Notes: a model not told the origin generated them from the letters alone. 30,351 bases of DNA from Solobacterium sp. UBA3691 (GCA_002372175.1 DFIS01000074.1:7116-37466), one strand, 5' to 3'; shown: positions 1-7,665, counted from the stretch's first letter. Made by a program: numbers and translations.

Positions 1-335
1 AGAGCATAGTTCTGGAAGACCATGGCAATGTCTCTGTCTTTTGGTTCGATATCATTCATCAGCTTGCCGTCGATATACAGCTCGCCTCTGGTGATATCTT
101 CAAGACCGGCAACCATTCTCAGGGTCGTTGACTTACCGCATCCGGAAGGTCCGACGAGAACGATAAACTCTCTGTCCTTCACTTCCAGATTGAAATCATC
201 GACAGCGACAACGCCCTCTTCGGTGATCTTCAGATTATTCGTCCGATGCGTTTTTTCATCACCCTTCTTTTTCTTCTTTGCCGGTTCACTGTTCGGATAG
301 ATCTTCTGAATGTGCTTCAATACTACCTCTGCCAT
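1..335 (-). CDS. Sugar ABC transporter ATP-binding protein (MsmX/UgpC type), 5' part only
   Basis: This is the first 111 codons of a gene that runs off the left edge of the window. The product would be the cytoplasmic ATPase that energises carbohydrate ABC importers. The Walker A motif GPSGCGKST lies at residues 62-70 and the Q-loop (MVFQNYA) is at the truncated end. The opening MAEVVLKHIQKIYPN and the later AVDDFNLEVKDREFIVL match the MsmX/UgpC family, but about 27 residues (16-42), including five consecutive lysines, separate these two blocks, which are nearly contiguous in textbook members. The ATG at 333-335 is preceded by GGAGAG. The gene starts 15 bases after the LacI-family gene, so the two are probably co-transcribed. 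The signature motif and Walker B are outside the window. Confidence 0.9.
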   Translation of the reverse strand, partial: MAEVVLKHIQKIYPNSEPAKKKKKGDEKTHRTNNLKITEEGVVAVDDFNLEVKDREFIVLVGPSGCGKSTTLRMVAGLEDITRGELYIDGKLMNDIEPKDRDIAMVFQNYA

Positions 336-350
336 GATAACTCTCCTGTT

Positions 351-1376
351 CTATTTCTCTTCCCGTATATTCTTTACGCTCTCACCGGGAATGATCTCGT
401 GATCGATAATGAAGTGCTGGGCAACACGGTGATAGCTGAGCCGCCACAGCAGATCTTCAACACTGCGCACCGCCAGTTCATGGATGTCCTGTCTGACCGT
501 AGCGATCCTCGGTACGGCATATCTGGTATATTCAATACCGTCATAGCCCATGACCGAGATGTCATCGGGGACCTTTTTGCCGGAATCCACTATGCCGCGG
601 ATCGCCCCCAGAGCGATCATGTCACCGATGGCAAAGATCGCTGTGATATCCGGTGCCTTCTTCAGCAGTCTGCGGGCTGCTTCATAACCGGATTCCAGAG
701 AGAACTTCGAAGGTTCAAAATCCCTGTCCAAATCAAAGTTCATCTTCTGCCGGTTGAACACCTCGAGAGCGCCGCTGAGCCGGAAATCACTGATCTGACC
801 AAGATCTGTGTCGAGACTGCCGCCGATGATACCGATACGCTCATGTCCCTGACTCACCAGGTACTCGATCGCATCTCTGGCTCCCTTGGTGTCATCTGTC
901 GTTACACTCGAGAGATTCTCAAACGGCATTTCTTCGGCATCGACCGTGACCAGCACAGCCGGTACTTCGATCTTTTCAAAGCTCTCTTCAAAGTAGTTCA
1001 GATTGCCGCCGAGGAAGATCAGCCCCTTCGGTCTTCTCTGGACACAGAGCTGGATCGCTGCCTCTACCTCGTTGGCATCTTCGTCAAGGAAGGCAACACT
1101 GACTTCCTCACCGTTCTCCCTGAAGACCTTCTGCATGTCTTCAAGAATCGACTCAAAGAAAACATTGCGGGATCCCTTGACCAGTACGGTGACCGGAGAA
1201 TACCCCGTATTCTTCAGCTGTACAGCATTGGAATTCGGCTTGTAGTTCTCCGAAGCTATAACTGCCTCGATAGCCTTACGTGCTTTCTCACTGACATCCG
1301 GATGATGATTGATCACCCTTGATACAGTACCGATACTGTAACCTGATAATCTTGCAATATCCTTGATCGTTGCCAT
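351..1376 (-). CDS. LacI/GalR-family transcriptional regulator
   Basis: The 341-residue protein has the standard LacI-family length. Residues 3-25 form the helix-turn-helix (TIKDIARLSGYSIGTVSRVIN), followed by the hinge-helix segment, and residues 60-335 are a periplasmic-binding-protein-like sugar-sensing domain with the family's GYD...R..P.I.TV block near the end. It would repress a carbohydrate gene set, probably including the ABC ATPase gene located 15 bases downstream on the same strand, and its own transcription: a palindrome of the type this family binds sits just downstream of its -10 box. The ligand cannot be read from the sequence. The ATG at 1374-1376 is the only start that puts the helix-turn-helix at the extreme N-terminus, as is normal. 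Confidence 0.93.
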   Translation of the reverse strand: MATIKDIARLSGYSIGTVSRVINHHPDVSEKARKAIEAVIASENYKPNSNAVQLKNTGYSPVTVLVKGSRNVFFESILEDMQKVFRENGEEVSVAFLDEDANEVEAAIQLCVQRRPKGLIFLGGNLNYFEESFEKIEVPAVLVTVDAEEMPFENLSSVTTDDTKGARDAIEYLVSQGHERIGIIGGSLDTDLGQISDFRLSGALEVFNRQKMNFDLDRDFEPSKFSLESGYEAARRLLKKAPDITAIFAIGDMIALGAIRGIVDSGKKVPDDISVMGYDGIEYTRYAVPRIATVRQDIHELAVRSVEDLLWRLSYHRVAQHFIIDHEIIPGESVKNIREEK

Positions 1377-1389
1377 ATGCGCTGCCTAT

Positions 1390-1421
1390 CGTTTACGGAA
1401 ACATTACCGTAAACGTTTACA
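1390..1421 (-). promoter_or_regulatory. Operator palindromes (LacI-type or cre-like) in the regulator's leader
   Basis: A perfect 12-base palindrome GTAAACGTTTAC occupies 1409-1420, six bases after the -10 box. A second inverted repeat, CGTTTACGG (1390-1398) and CCGTAAACG (1407-1415), overlaps it, so two half-site pairings are possible. The central CG and the position at the start of transcription fit autorepression by the LacI-family product. On the minus strand TGTAAACGTTTACG also matches 13 of 14 positions of the catabolite-response consensus TGWAANCGNTNWCA, so CcpA is an alternative binder. Confidence 0.7.
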
Positions 1422-1426
1422 GTTAC

Positions 1427-1455
1427 AATATATGTGACCGCTTACAATTTGTCAA
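1427..1455 (-). promoter_or_regulatory. Sigma-A-type promoter of the LacI-family gene
   Basis: Read on the minus strand there is a perfect -35 box TTGACA (1450-1455), a 17-base spacer and a -10 box TATATT (1427-1432). It lies about 50 bases upstream of the regulator's ATG, directly before the operator palindrome. Confidence 0.8.
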
Positions 1456-1480
1456 CACCGAAATATAAATTATTCCGTAA

Positions 1481-1504
1481 ATAAAGCCGTACTTCCATAC
1501 GGCT
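1481..1504 (-). terminator. Intrinsic terminator of C69 dipeptidase gene 1
   Basis: On the minus strand AGCCGTA pairs with TACGGCT (7 bp, 6-base loop), followed by TTTATTTA. It lies about 20 bases after the dipeptidase stop codon. Confidence 0.7.
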
Positions 1505-1525
1505 CTGCTGTCCCCTGTATAACTG

Positions 1526-2989
1526 TCAGTTATCGGAACGGTTATAATTGTTCTTCATGTGCATGGACGCATCATGGAGCACTCTGTTCAGTGTATTGAT
1601 CGTCTCCTTCTTCGCCATCTCGCACAGTTTCTTATTCGCCTCATCCTTCAGATCGAACTTGCCGGCCTCGATCATCTTCTTATCATACTCTCTGATCAGC
1701 TGATGACCCTGGTTGGCAATCGCGGCCTGATATCTCTCGATAAACTGAATGCAGGTCGGGAAGTTCGGATCTGCCAGTGCCCCGATCAGTCTGCTGCCCC
1801 AGTAGAAGTTCTCCGTGGAAGTATCCGTTGTGACATCGCTGATATACTTCGGCATCTTGTTTACACCTGTATATACCGGGAGTGCTGCGTTGAAGGCATT
1901 GGAACCGAAGCAGATCCACTCCACGCCCTTCAGTTCATCCGGCATGTATCCTCTGACCTGCAGGATCGCCATGACACCTGTACGGGCAATACCAATCGAT
2001 CTGTACATCGCCTTCTCGGGATGACCGACATTGGAGTACGGATTGTACTTTGTGCCCTGGTAATAGGAAGAAAGGATATACTTCACATCCTCTACCGTGA
2101 TCTTCTTCTCCGGTACGAAGGACCAGGGAATGTTGTCACTCTCGGGATGGAAATCCGCATTCTCGCCATCCCACTTATATGTCGTGGGATTGAAGTATCT
2201 GCCCATGAACCACGCTCTCGGTGTGTTGTATACATGGTCGGAATCGGAATGGGAGCCAAAGGCAGCTCTCGGGTCAAAGCCGTTATCCATGTTCAGGCAC
2301 AGATGATTCTCGGCAATGAATTCACGCATGTCTTTGGAACACATGAATTCCTTCTGCTCGCCGAAGGCATCCTCAAAGTCAAAGCGGTCAATACCAAACT
2401 GGTTGGGCATGATCACATACTCGTCATCTCTGACGCGTCTGGCGATCCAGTGATGGCCGCCGATCGTCTCCATCCACCAGATCTCATCACTGTCACTGAA
2501 GGCAATACCGTTGGACTCATATGTACCGTACTGTTCAAGCAGAGAACCCAGTCTCTGTACACCCTCTCTGGCACTGCGGATATACGGCAGGACGATATAG
2601 ACGAGATCTTCCTCACCGATACCTCCGGGGATCTCCTTGTCTCTTCTGGATTTCTTCTCCTGGTATCTGACCATCGGATCAGCACCAAGAACACGCGGAT
2701 TGGACGTGATCGTCTCGGTAGCGGTCATGGCAACATTGGCTTCGTTGATACCATTGGCTGCCCAAATGCCGCGCTTGAGGTCAACACTGGGTGTAGATGT
2801 ATAACGCAGAGGGTTATCGGGAAGTTCGATCTCCAGATGCCCGATCACACTCTTGTATTTGCGGGGCTGTTCTTTGGGATCCACAACAACAAGCTTCTTC
2901 ACATCATAGAAACCATCATCATTGCGGGCAATCATTGTCGAACCGTCATAACTGGCCTTCTTACCGACCAGGATCGTTGTACAGGACAT
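1526..2989 (-). CDS. C69-family dipeptidase (PepD type), copy 1
   Basis: The 487-residue product belongs to peptidase family C69, the broad-specificity N-terminal-nucleophile dipeptidases known from lactic acid bacteria. The nucleophile should be Cys3 in MSCTTILVGKKASYDGST, exposed by removal of the first two residues; the following TMIARNDDG and the later IWWMETIGGHHWIARRV block are family hallmarks. No signal peptide is present, so the enzyme is probably cytoplasmic and splits dipeptides brought in by peptide transporters. The start is supported by AGGAGG eight bases upstream of the ATG. A second copy of the same family lies at about 26-27 kb; both keep the KKASYDGST and GGIGEED blocks. The gene appears to be monocistronic, bounded by terminators on both sides. 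Confidence 0.93.
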   Translation of the reverse strand: MSCTTILVGKKASYDGSTMIARNDDGFYDVKKLVVVDPKEQPRKYKSVIGHLEIELPDNPLRYTSTPSVDLKRGIWAANGINEANVAMTATETITSNPRVLGADPMVRYQEKKSRRDKEIPGGIGEEDLVYIVLPYIRSAREGVQRLGSLLEQYGTYESNGIAFSDSDEIWWMETIGGHHWIARRVRDDEYVIMPNQFGIDRFDFEDAFGEQKEFMCSKDMREFIAENHLCLNMDNGFDPRAAFGSHSDSDHVYNTPRAWFMGRYFNPTTYKWDGENADFHPESDNIPWSFVPEKKITVEDVKYILSSYYQGTKYNPYSNVGHPEKAMYRSIGIARTGVMAILQVRGYMPDELKGVEWICFGSNAFNAALPVYTGVNKMPKYISDVTTDTSTENFYWGSRLIGALADPNFPTCIQFIERYQAAIANQGHQLIREYDKKMIEAGKFDLKDEANKKLCEMAKKETINTLNRVLHDASMHMKNNYNRSDN

Positions 2990-3103
2990 ATCCGTACCTC
3001 CTATTTCTGTATCTTTATCAGTTTAGCATATCTGACTCAAGTTCTGCGTACTGTTTTCAGAAAATATCCGTGCATGTTTCAGTACTGTGTAACAATGTTT
3101 GCA

Positions 3104-3128
3104 TAAGAAAAGCCGTCATCATGACGGC
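3104..3128 (-). terminator. Intrinsic terminator after the cyclophilin gene
   Basis: On the minus strand GCCGTCAT and ATGACGGC (3112-3128) form a GC-rich hairpin followed by TTTTCTTA. It begins nine bases beyond the cyclophilin stop codon and probably ends a metE-like/luxS/cyclophilin transcript. Confidence 0.75.
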
Positions 3129-3136
3129 CTCTGGTA

Positions 3137-3766
3137 TCAGTCTGTGATCCGGATCGCTTCGATCACCGGCTGTTCTTCTTTCGGGATCGTTCCGTTTCTG
3201 TCGGTCGGTTTTGCGTCACGGGCGATCTTGTCCACGATCTCCTGTCCTTCTGTCACATGTCCGAAGGCTGCATACAGTCCGTCAAGATGCGGGGCATCCT
3301 CGACCATGATAAAGAACTGTGAACTGGCACTGTCGGGATCCTTGGCTCTGGCCATCGAGATCACCCCTTCTTTGTGCAGGATGTTATTCTCATGACCGTT
3401 CTGTGAGAACTCTCCGACGATCGTTTTCCCGGAACCGCCGGTACCGTTGCCTTCGGGGTCACCGCCCTGGATCATGAAGCCGTCCATGATCCGGTGGAAT
3501 GTCAGCCCGTCATAGAAGCCGGATTCTGCCAGCGTGATAAAATTCGTGACTGTGACCGGAGCTGTATCCGCATCCAGTTCCAACTTGATCGTACCGTAGT
3601 CTTTGATCTCGATCTCGGCATGGTGGATGCCTGTCATCAGCGTCTCCCCGCCATCTTCCGCAGCTGCTGTCTCCTGCGTATCCGCGGGCTCTTCTTTCTT
3701 TGCGCAGCCTGTGATCAGAAGACTCATGCACAGCAGGATTCCTGCTTTCTTCAGTATGGTATTCAT
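3137..3766 (-). CDS. Cyclophilin-type peptidyl-prolyl cis-trans isomerase, lipoprotein
   Basis: This 209-residue protein catalyses cis-trans isomerisation of prolyl bonds and would act on exported proteins at the outer face of the membrane. Residues 1-20 are a lipoprotein signal peptide with a clear lipobox ITGC (Cys21). An acidic linker (22-45) is followed by the cyclophilin fold with the active-site block FHRIMDGFMIQGGD (90-103) and SASSQFFIM (146-154). The ATG at 3766 has no normal Shine-Dalgarno sequence; a GGAGG lies 19 bases upstream, directly after the luxS stop, and an in-frame TAA between them rules out a longer start. It follows luxS by 23 bases and is probably co-transcribed with it. 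Confidence 0.93.
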   Translation of the reverse strand: MNTILKKAGILLCMSLLITGCAKKEEPADTQETAAAEDGGETLMTGIHHAEIEIKDYGTIKLELDADTAPVTVTNFITLAESGFYDGLTFHRIMDGFMIQGGDPEGNGTGGSGKTIVGEFSQNGHENNILHKEGVISMARAKDPDSASSQFFIMVEDAPHLDGLYAAFGHVTEGQEIVDKIARDAKPTDRNGTIPKEEQPVIEAIRITD

Positions 3767-3789
3767 TTTGGTTTACTGCCTGTTTCCTC

Positions 3790-4269
3790 CTATGGCTGAT
3801 AATGCAGATGTTTGTCATCTATCCCGTACAGCGTATGTTCAAGATATCTGCGGGCTGTATATTTGGCAACAGCGAGATTCTGATCCAGATAGTTGCCGCA
3901 TTCTTCCTCTCTGGCACCAGGGATCTCCCCTTCGTAATCACGGATGAATTCAAACATCTCGGTGATCAGCCCGACAACATCCTCACTCTCAAGATCACCC
4001 TCCAGAAGCACATAACAGCCCGTACGGCAGCCCATCGGGCCAAAGTATACGGTCCTGTCCTTCCACTGCGGATGGTTGCGCAAAAACGTTGCCCCGAGAT
4101 GCTCGATCGTATGCAGCTCTGCCGTATTCAGGGCCGGTTCCTTGTTCGGTACGGTCAGGCGCAGATCGAAGGTCGTGATCACGGTACCGCCGAAGTGATC
4201 CTTGCGTGATACGTAGATACCCGGTTCCAGCACCAGATGGTTGACCGTAAAGCTTGCGATCTTCTCCAT
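3790..4269 (-). CDS. luxS: S-ribosylhomocysteine lyase LuxS
   Basis: The 159-residue enzyme cleaves S-ribosylhomocysteine to homocysteine and 4,5-dihydroxy-2,3-pentanedione, the precursor of autoinducer 2. The zinc site is visible as His53 and His57 in HTIEH together with Cys124 (EECGNY). Glu56 and Cys81 (GPMGCRTGC) are the catalytic residues. The reading frame extends further upstream in frame, but those codons lie inside the previous gene and are not LuxS-like; the ATG at 4267-4269 gives the usual MEKIASFTVNH start and length. The MetE-like stop codon ends one base before this ATG, and the ribosome binding site GGAGAG is inside that gene, so translation is probably coupled. The homocysteine produced is the substrate of the neighbouring enzyme. 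Confidence 0.97.
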   Translation of the reverse strand: MEKIASFTVNHLVLEPGIYVSRKDHFGGTVITTFDLRLTVPNKEPALNTAELHTIEHLGATFLRNHPQWKDRTVYFGPMGCRTGCYVLLEGDLESEDVVGLITEMFEFIRDYEGEIPGAREEECGNYLDQNLAVAKYTARRYLEHTLYGIDDKHLHYQP

Positions 4270-4270
4270 C

Positions 4271-5407
4271 TCAGAACTCTCCGCTGTCTTTCCAGACTTC
4301 CTCAGCGATCTCTCTGACCAGAGCCAGCTTTGCCCACTGTTCCTCTTCCGTAAGCTTGTTTCCTTCTTCCGTAGACGCAAAGCCGCACTGCGGACTAAGA
4401 CAGAGATCCTCTAACGGTACATACTTGGCAGCTTCATAGATCCTGCGCTTGATCACATTCTTATCCTCGAGTTCAGGTCTCTTTGTCGTAATGAGACCGA
4501 GAACGACCTTCTTGCCGGGCGTGACCTGCTTCAGCGGTTCAAAGCCTCCGGATCTTGCGTCATCATACTCCAGATACAGAGCATTGACGTTCTCTCTGGC
4601 AAACAGATACGGAGCGATCGGATCATATGCGCCTTCGTTGGCATAGGTACTGTGGAAGTTGCCCCGGCAGACATGGGTATTGATGACCAGATCTTCCGGT
4701 TTCCCTTCCATGGCTCTGTTATTGATATCGATCTCTTCTTCCGCGATCTTCTTCAGACTCTCCTCGGTGATCCCGAAACGCTTCCAAAATGCTCTGTCCG
4801 CATACAGTGTCCATGTGCAGTCATCAAACTGGATCGTCCGGCATCCTGCCGCATAGAGATCTCTGATCACCTGCTGATATGCCAGAACGATATCATTCTT
4901 CATCTCTTCCTCATCGGGATAGACAGAAAGATTCTGTTCACGGTAATCCCGTAAACGCAGCTGGGCAAGAAGCTGAGCCGGTGCCGGGATCGTCTGCTTA
5001 GCTATCGTATGTTCATCTTCCTGTGCCTTGACAAATTTATAGTGTTCAACAAACGGATGGTTCTCACCGCTGATCTTACCGATGATCACGGCTGTCTCTG
5101 CCTTTGTGACTTCATCATGAAAGTGCAGACCGTCTGCCGTGTTTCTCTTCTCAATACCGTTAAGACCCCAGAAGAAATCCATATGCCACCAGGATCTTCT
5201 GAATTCACCGTCGGTGATCACATGATAACCGGCAGCTTTCTGCTTGGCGATCAGATCAAGGATACAGGCATCTTCCACCTGTTTCAGATCCTCTGCTGTG
5301 ATCTCTCCCTGACTGTATTTTTCTCTGGCTTCCTTCAGCACGGCAGGACGCAGAAAGCTTCCTACATAGTCATACCTGAACGGTGCGTGTTTGCCCTGAT
5401 CACTCAT
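4271..5407 (-). CDS. Short cobalamin-independent methionine synthase-like protein (YxjG/YxjH family)
   Basis: The product (378 residues) corresponds to the C-terminal catalytic half of MetE, as in Bacillus YxjG/YxjH, and should transfer a methyl group to homocysteine to make methionine. Expected zinc ligands are His245 and Cys247 (HVCRGNF), probably Glu280, and Cys341 (SPQCGFAST). The YDYVGSFLRP start and DGEFRRSWWHMDFFW (66-80) are typical. It is about half the length of true MetE, so the methyl donor may differ from triglutamyl methyltetrahydrofolate. It is one base upstream of luxS, forming a homocysteine-to-methionine recycling pair. An AAGAAGG-type ribosome binding site precedes the ATG. 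No SAM-responsive leader fits in the short upstream gap. Confidence 0.88.
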   Translation of the reverse strand: MSDQGKHAPFRYDYVGSFLRPAVLKEAREKYSQGEITAEDLKQVEDACILDLIAKQKAAGYHVITDGEFRRSWWHMDFFWGLNGIEKRNTADGLHFHDEVTKAETAVIIGKISGENHPFVEHYKFVKAQEDEHTIAKQTIPAPAQLLAQLRLRDYREQNLSVYPDEEEMKNDIVLAYQQVIRDLYAAGCRTIQFDDCTWTLYADRAFWKRFGITEESLKKIAEEEIDINNRAMEGKPEDLVINTHVCRGNFHSTYANEGAYDPIAPYLFARENVNALYLEYDDARSGGFEPLKQVTPGKKVVLGLITTKRPELEDKNVIKRRIYEAAKYVPLEDLCLSPQCGFASTEEGNKLTEEEQWAKLALVREIAEEVWKDSGEF

Positions 5408-5438
5408 ATCGTTACCTTCTTTCTGTATTCATATCACT

Positions 5439-5466
5439 ATTATCTCAGATTCATGTTCGTTTCCAA
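5439..5466 (-). promoter_or_regulatory. Probable promoter of the metE-like/luxS unit
   Basis: On the minus strand TTGGAA (5461-5466), a 16-base spacer and GATAAT (5439-5444) lie about 30 bases upstream of the metE-like ATG. The spacing is slightly short, so the assignment is moderate. Confidence 0.45.
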
Positions 5467-5476
5467 GACTGAAGTA

Positions 5477-6604
5477 TTACTCTGTGATCTCCTGCCAGCT
5501 ATCCAGGACATATTCCCGTACGTAGACATGTTCAAGATCATCACTGACCGCATACATCTTTCTTTCACCGTCTTCGCCGATGATAAATACAGCTCTGGCT
5601 GTGAGATCACCGATCACCAGGCCCTGACTGAAGGGAAAGTCTTCATATGTATATGTCTGCAGGTCAGGTCTGACTTCAAACAGTTTCGCAAAATACTTCT
5701 CTTCCTCATGATCCGGCACTTCGATATCTCCGAAGATATACGCTTCCTGTGTGCTGCTGTCGGCAGGATCATATACGTAAGTGTTTTGGGTATTGCTGAA
5801 GATGACAGAAGTCAGATCCTTCTCAAAAAGATCAGAAACCAGGAATACCGGCTTACCGTCATCACTGCGGTAGATCTCTTTCCCCTCATGTTCAATACTG
5901 AGCGCAAATCCGGACTTTACAGGCACGATACACCAGAGACCTTCACCCTTCCCCATGACCGTATGATCAGCGTCAATAAAGGCCATAAACGGGGCTGTAC
6001 GGGAAAGCTGCGAAGCCTCATACGCAGCCTGCACATCCTCATCGCCGACGATCACATTCACAAAGCACACCGCAAAGGCATATCCGTTTGTCAAAGCCTC
6101 TGCCTTGACCGCCTCCAGGTAATAATCAAACAGCACTTCATCCACCACGGACATATCCGCAAGTGAATACGTCACATTTCGGTATCCCTGATTCGCATAC
6201 ACACAGCCTTCGGTATGCACAAGACACGGATCATATACGGTCAATGTCTTCTTCTCTTCATCGGTCAGCACATCCACGCCGCTTTCCTGCAGATATACCT
6301 CTCCCTGTCCGTCAAAAACCGCAAGATCATACGCCCCGATCATCGTCTCCCGGTACCCGAGAAGAAGATAATACGAACCAAACTGCTCGGCAGTGATCTT
6401 CTCGGCCCCGCTGATGCACGTCTCCTCGTTCAGGGACACGCTGCCCTGATTGACCTCAACCGTATTCTCTTCGATCCCGTAGAGACCATCACTCAGATCA
6501 CAGGGAAAAGACGTCAGCACCGTGCGGTTATCCGCCGTTCTGCATGCGTTCAGGCAGACTGCCGACAATATGCAGACAGACAATGTCAGATATTTTCTCT
6601 TCAT
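5477..6604 (-). CDS. Predicted lipoprotein of unknown function
   Basis: I do not recognise the family. The 375-residue protein begins MKRKYLTLSVCILSAVCLNAC, a signal peptide with a lipobox (LNAC, Cys21), so it should be anchored to the outer leaflet of the membrane. The rest is hydrophilic, acidic and without obvious repeats or catalytic motifs. A longer version starting from TTG at 6631 would add nine residues in front of the signal peptide; the ATG at 6602-6604 is preferred because it gives a normal signal sequence. No Shine-Dalgarno sequence precedes either start, and a TATAAT box sits seven bases before the ATG. No terminator separates it from the metE-like gene downstream. Confidence 0.75.
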   Translation of the reverse strand: MKRKYLTLSVCILSAVCLNACRTADNRTVLTSFPCDLSDGLYGIEENTVEVNQGSVSLNEETCISGAEKITAEQFGSYYLLLGYRETMIGAYDLAVFDGQGEVYLQESGVDVLTDEEKKTLTVYDPCLVHTEGCVYANQGYRNVTYSLADMSVVDEVLFDYYLEAVKAEALTNGYAFAVCFVNVIVGDEDVQAAYEASQLSRTAPFMAFIDADHTVMGKGEGLWCIVPVKSGFALSIEHEGKEIYRSDDGKPVFLVSDLFEKDLTSVIFSNTQNTYVYDPADSSTQEAYIFGDIEVPDHEEEKYFAKLFEVRPDLQTYTYEDFPFSQGLVIGDLTARAVFIIGEDGERKMYAVSDDLEHVYVREYVLDSWQEITE

Positions 6605-6611
6605 TAACGCA

Positions 6612-6617
6612 ATTATA
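6612..6617 (-). promoter_or_regulatory. TATAAT -10 box close to the lipoprotein start
   Basis: A perfect TATAAT on the minus strand ends seven bases before the ATG at 6604. No convincing -35 box lies 16-18 bases further upstream. If used, transcription would start at or beside the start codon. Confidence 0.35.
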
Positions 6618-6679
6618 CAAAACTTTTCCAATAAGACACTGTTTTTCCGTTTCTCTTTGTGCTAATATAAATAGGCACT

Positions 6680-6756
6680 CGGAATGTGGCGCAGTTTGGT
6701 AGCGCACTTCGTTAGGGACGAAGGGGTCGCAGGTTCGAATCCTGTCATTCCGACCA
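6680..6756 (+). tRNA. tRNA-Pro, anticodon AGG
   Basis: The 77-base gene folds into a complete cloverleaf. The acceptor arms CGGAATG (6680-6686) and CATTCCG (6746-6752) pair perfectly, the D stem is GCGC/GCGC, the anticodon stem is CTTCG/CGAAG and the T stem GCAGG/CCTGT encloses TTCGAAT. The discriminator A and a genome-encoded CCA (6754-6756) follow. The C1-G72 pair and GCGCAG...TTGGTAGCGC are typical of bacterial proline tRNAs. The anticodon loop TTAGGGA puts AGG at 6714-6716, so position 34 is A, which would need deamination to inosine to read more than CCU. It stands alone between a lipoprotein gene and a membrane-protein gene. Confidence 0.95.
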
Positions 6757-6767
6757 TTGCCTAAAAT

Positions 6768-6799
6768 ACCGTCCGATCTTATGACCGGACGGTTTTTTT
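6768..6799 (+). terminator. Terminator of the tRNA-Pro gene, probably bidirectional
   Basis: ACCGTCCG (6768-6775) and CGGACGGT (6786-6793) form an 8-bp stem with a 10-base loop, followed by a run of seven T. On the opposite strand the same hairpin is followed by ATTTTAG and may end transcription of the membrane-protein gene at 6844. Confidence 0.9.
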
Positions 6800-6843
6800 A
6801 TACTCAGTATTTCAGCTCTGTTTCCCGGCAGTACATCCGGCGA

Positions 6844-7587
6844 TCATTCTCCTGTCTGCAGGCTTTCCGCAAACCGGTCAAACTGTTCCTGTGAAGGCAT
6901 CACCGCCAGAAGGCCCCCGAACATGAAGGCATTGCCGAAGCTCAGAAACATCGTCCCGATCCCGGCGCCGAGAGCTGTATGAGGACCGATCAATGCCGCA
7001 ATGATCAGCGAAGGAACCGCCCCGGTGATCAGATTGAACCACTTCGCATACTTGGGATACGGTGTCTTCCCTTCCGCAAAAGCCTTGTACTGGATGATGA
7101 TCACCGGCACCCAGAAACAGATCAGCAGTACATATACAGGGATACTGAAGCCATAGATCATGAGCTTTGCGGCATGTTCGGCCATCACCGGATCAGCCTG
7201 TACAAGATATTTATATGCGATATTCATGATCCCGATGTTCAGATGACAGCCAACCGGCGCAAGCCAGATATAACCGAATATCCCTGCCCGATAGATATGC
7301 GCATATCCCGGTGCCGCATCCGCCATCAAGCGGTAAACAGCGAAGAACGAAAGACCCTCCAGAAAGATCCCGAACATTCCCAGAAGACTGCCTGCGATCA
7401 GCTGTGCATCACCAAGATTCACAGCACTTGAAAGCAACGCAGACGCAGGACTTATCCCTGTCGTCTCATCCGCATAGCCAAGCAGAAAATCACCGATCCC
7501 CGTAATCACTGACGCAGACAGACCGATGATCAGCAGTTTCCTGATCCGCAGACGGCCCAGATTATTCACTATCCCTATCGTATTCAT
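6844..7587 (-). CDS. Polytopic membrane protein of unknown function (DUF6796-like)
   Basis: The 247-residue protein is strongly hydrophobic, with about six or seven membrane segments starting near residue 18 (LLIIGLSASVITGIGDFLLG). The GDFLLGY segment and the overall layout resemble proteins annotated as DUF6796, but I assign this from memory with low certainty. No catalytic or transport motif is apparent and the function is unknown. The start is supported by AGGTGA a few bases upstream of the ATG. It stands as its own unit, with the terminator of the upstream MORN-like gene before it and the shared hairpin of the tRNA after it. Confidence 0.75.
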   Translation of the reverse strand: MNTIGIVNNLGRLRIRKLLIIGLSASVITGIGDFLLGYADETTGISPASALLSSAVNLGDAQLIAGSLLGMFGIFLEGLSFFAVYRLMADAAPGYAHIYRAGIFGYIWLAPVGCHLNIGIMNIAYKYLVQADPVMAEHAAKLMIYGFSIPVYVLLICFWVPVIIIQYKAFAEGKTPYPKYAKWFNLITGAVPSLIIAALIGPHTALGAGIGTMFLSFGNAFMFGGLLAVMPSQEQFDRFAESLQTGE

Positions 7588-7665
7588 CTTTTCACCTATC
7601 CCTCACACTTGATTAGCCATTACTAACTGCATATATTCTATCATTTTCTTTCTCCGGCTCAGCGT

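Noticed and set aside
246..1322. A 358-codon open frame on the plus strand opposite the LacI-family gene
   Set aside because: It is antisense to a clear LacI-family gene, has no family resemblance and contains scattered Cys/His-rich low-quality sequence typical of a shadow frame.
1559..3106. A 515-codon open frame on the plus strand opposite C69 gene 1
   Set aside because: It mirrors the real dipeptidase gene, lacks a ribosome binding site and resembles nothing known.
5408..5476. Possible SAM or other methionine riboswitch before the metE-like gene
   Set aside because: The gap to the previous gene is only about 70 bases, has no terminator hairpin and no S-box core.
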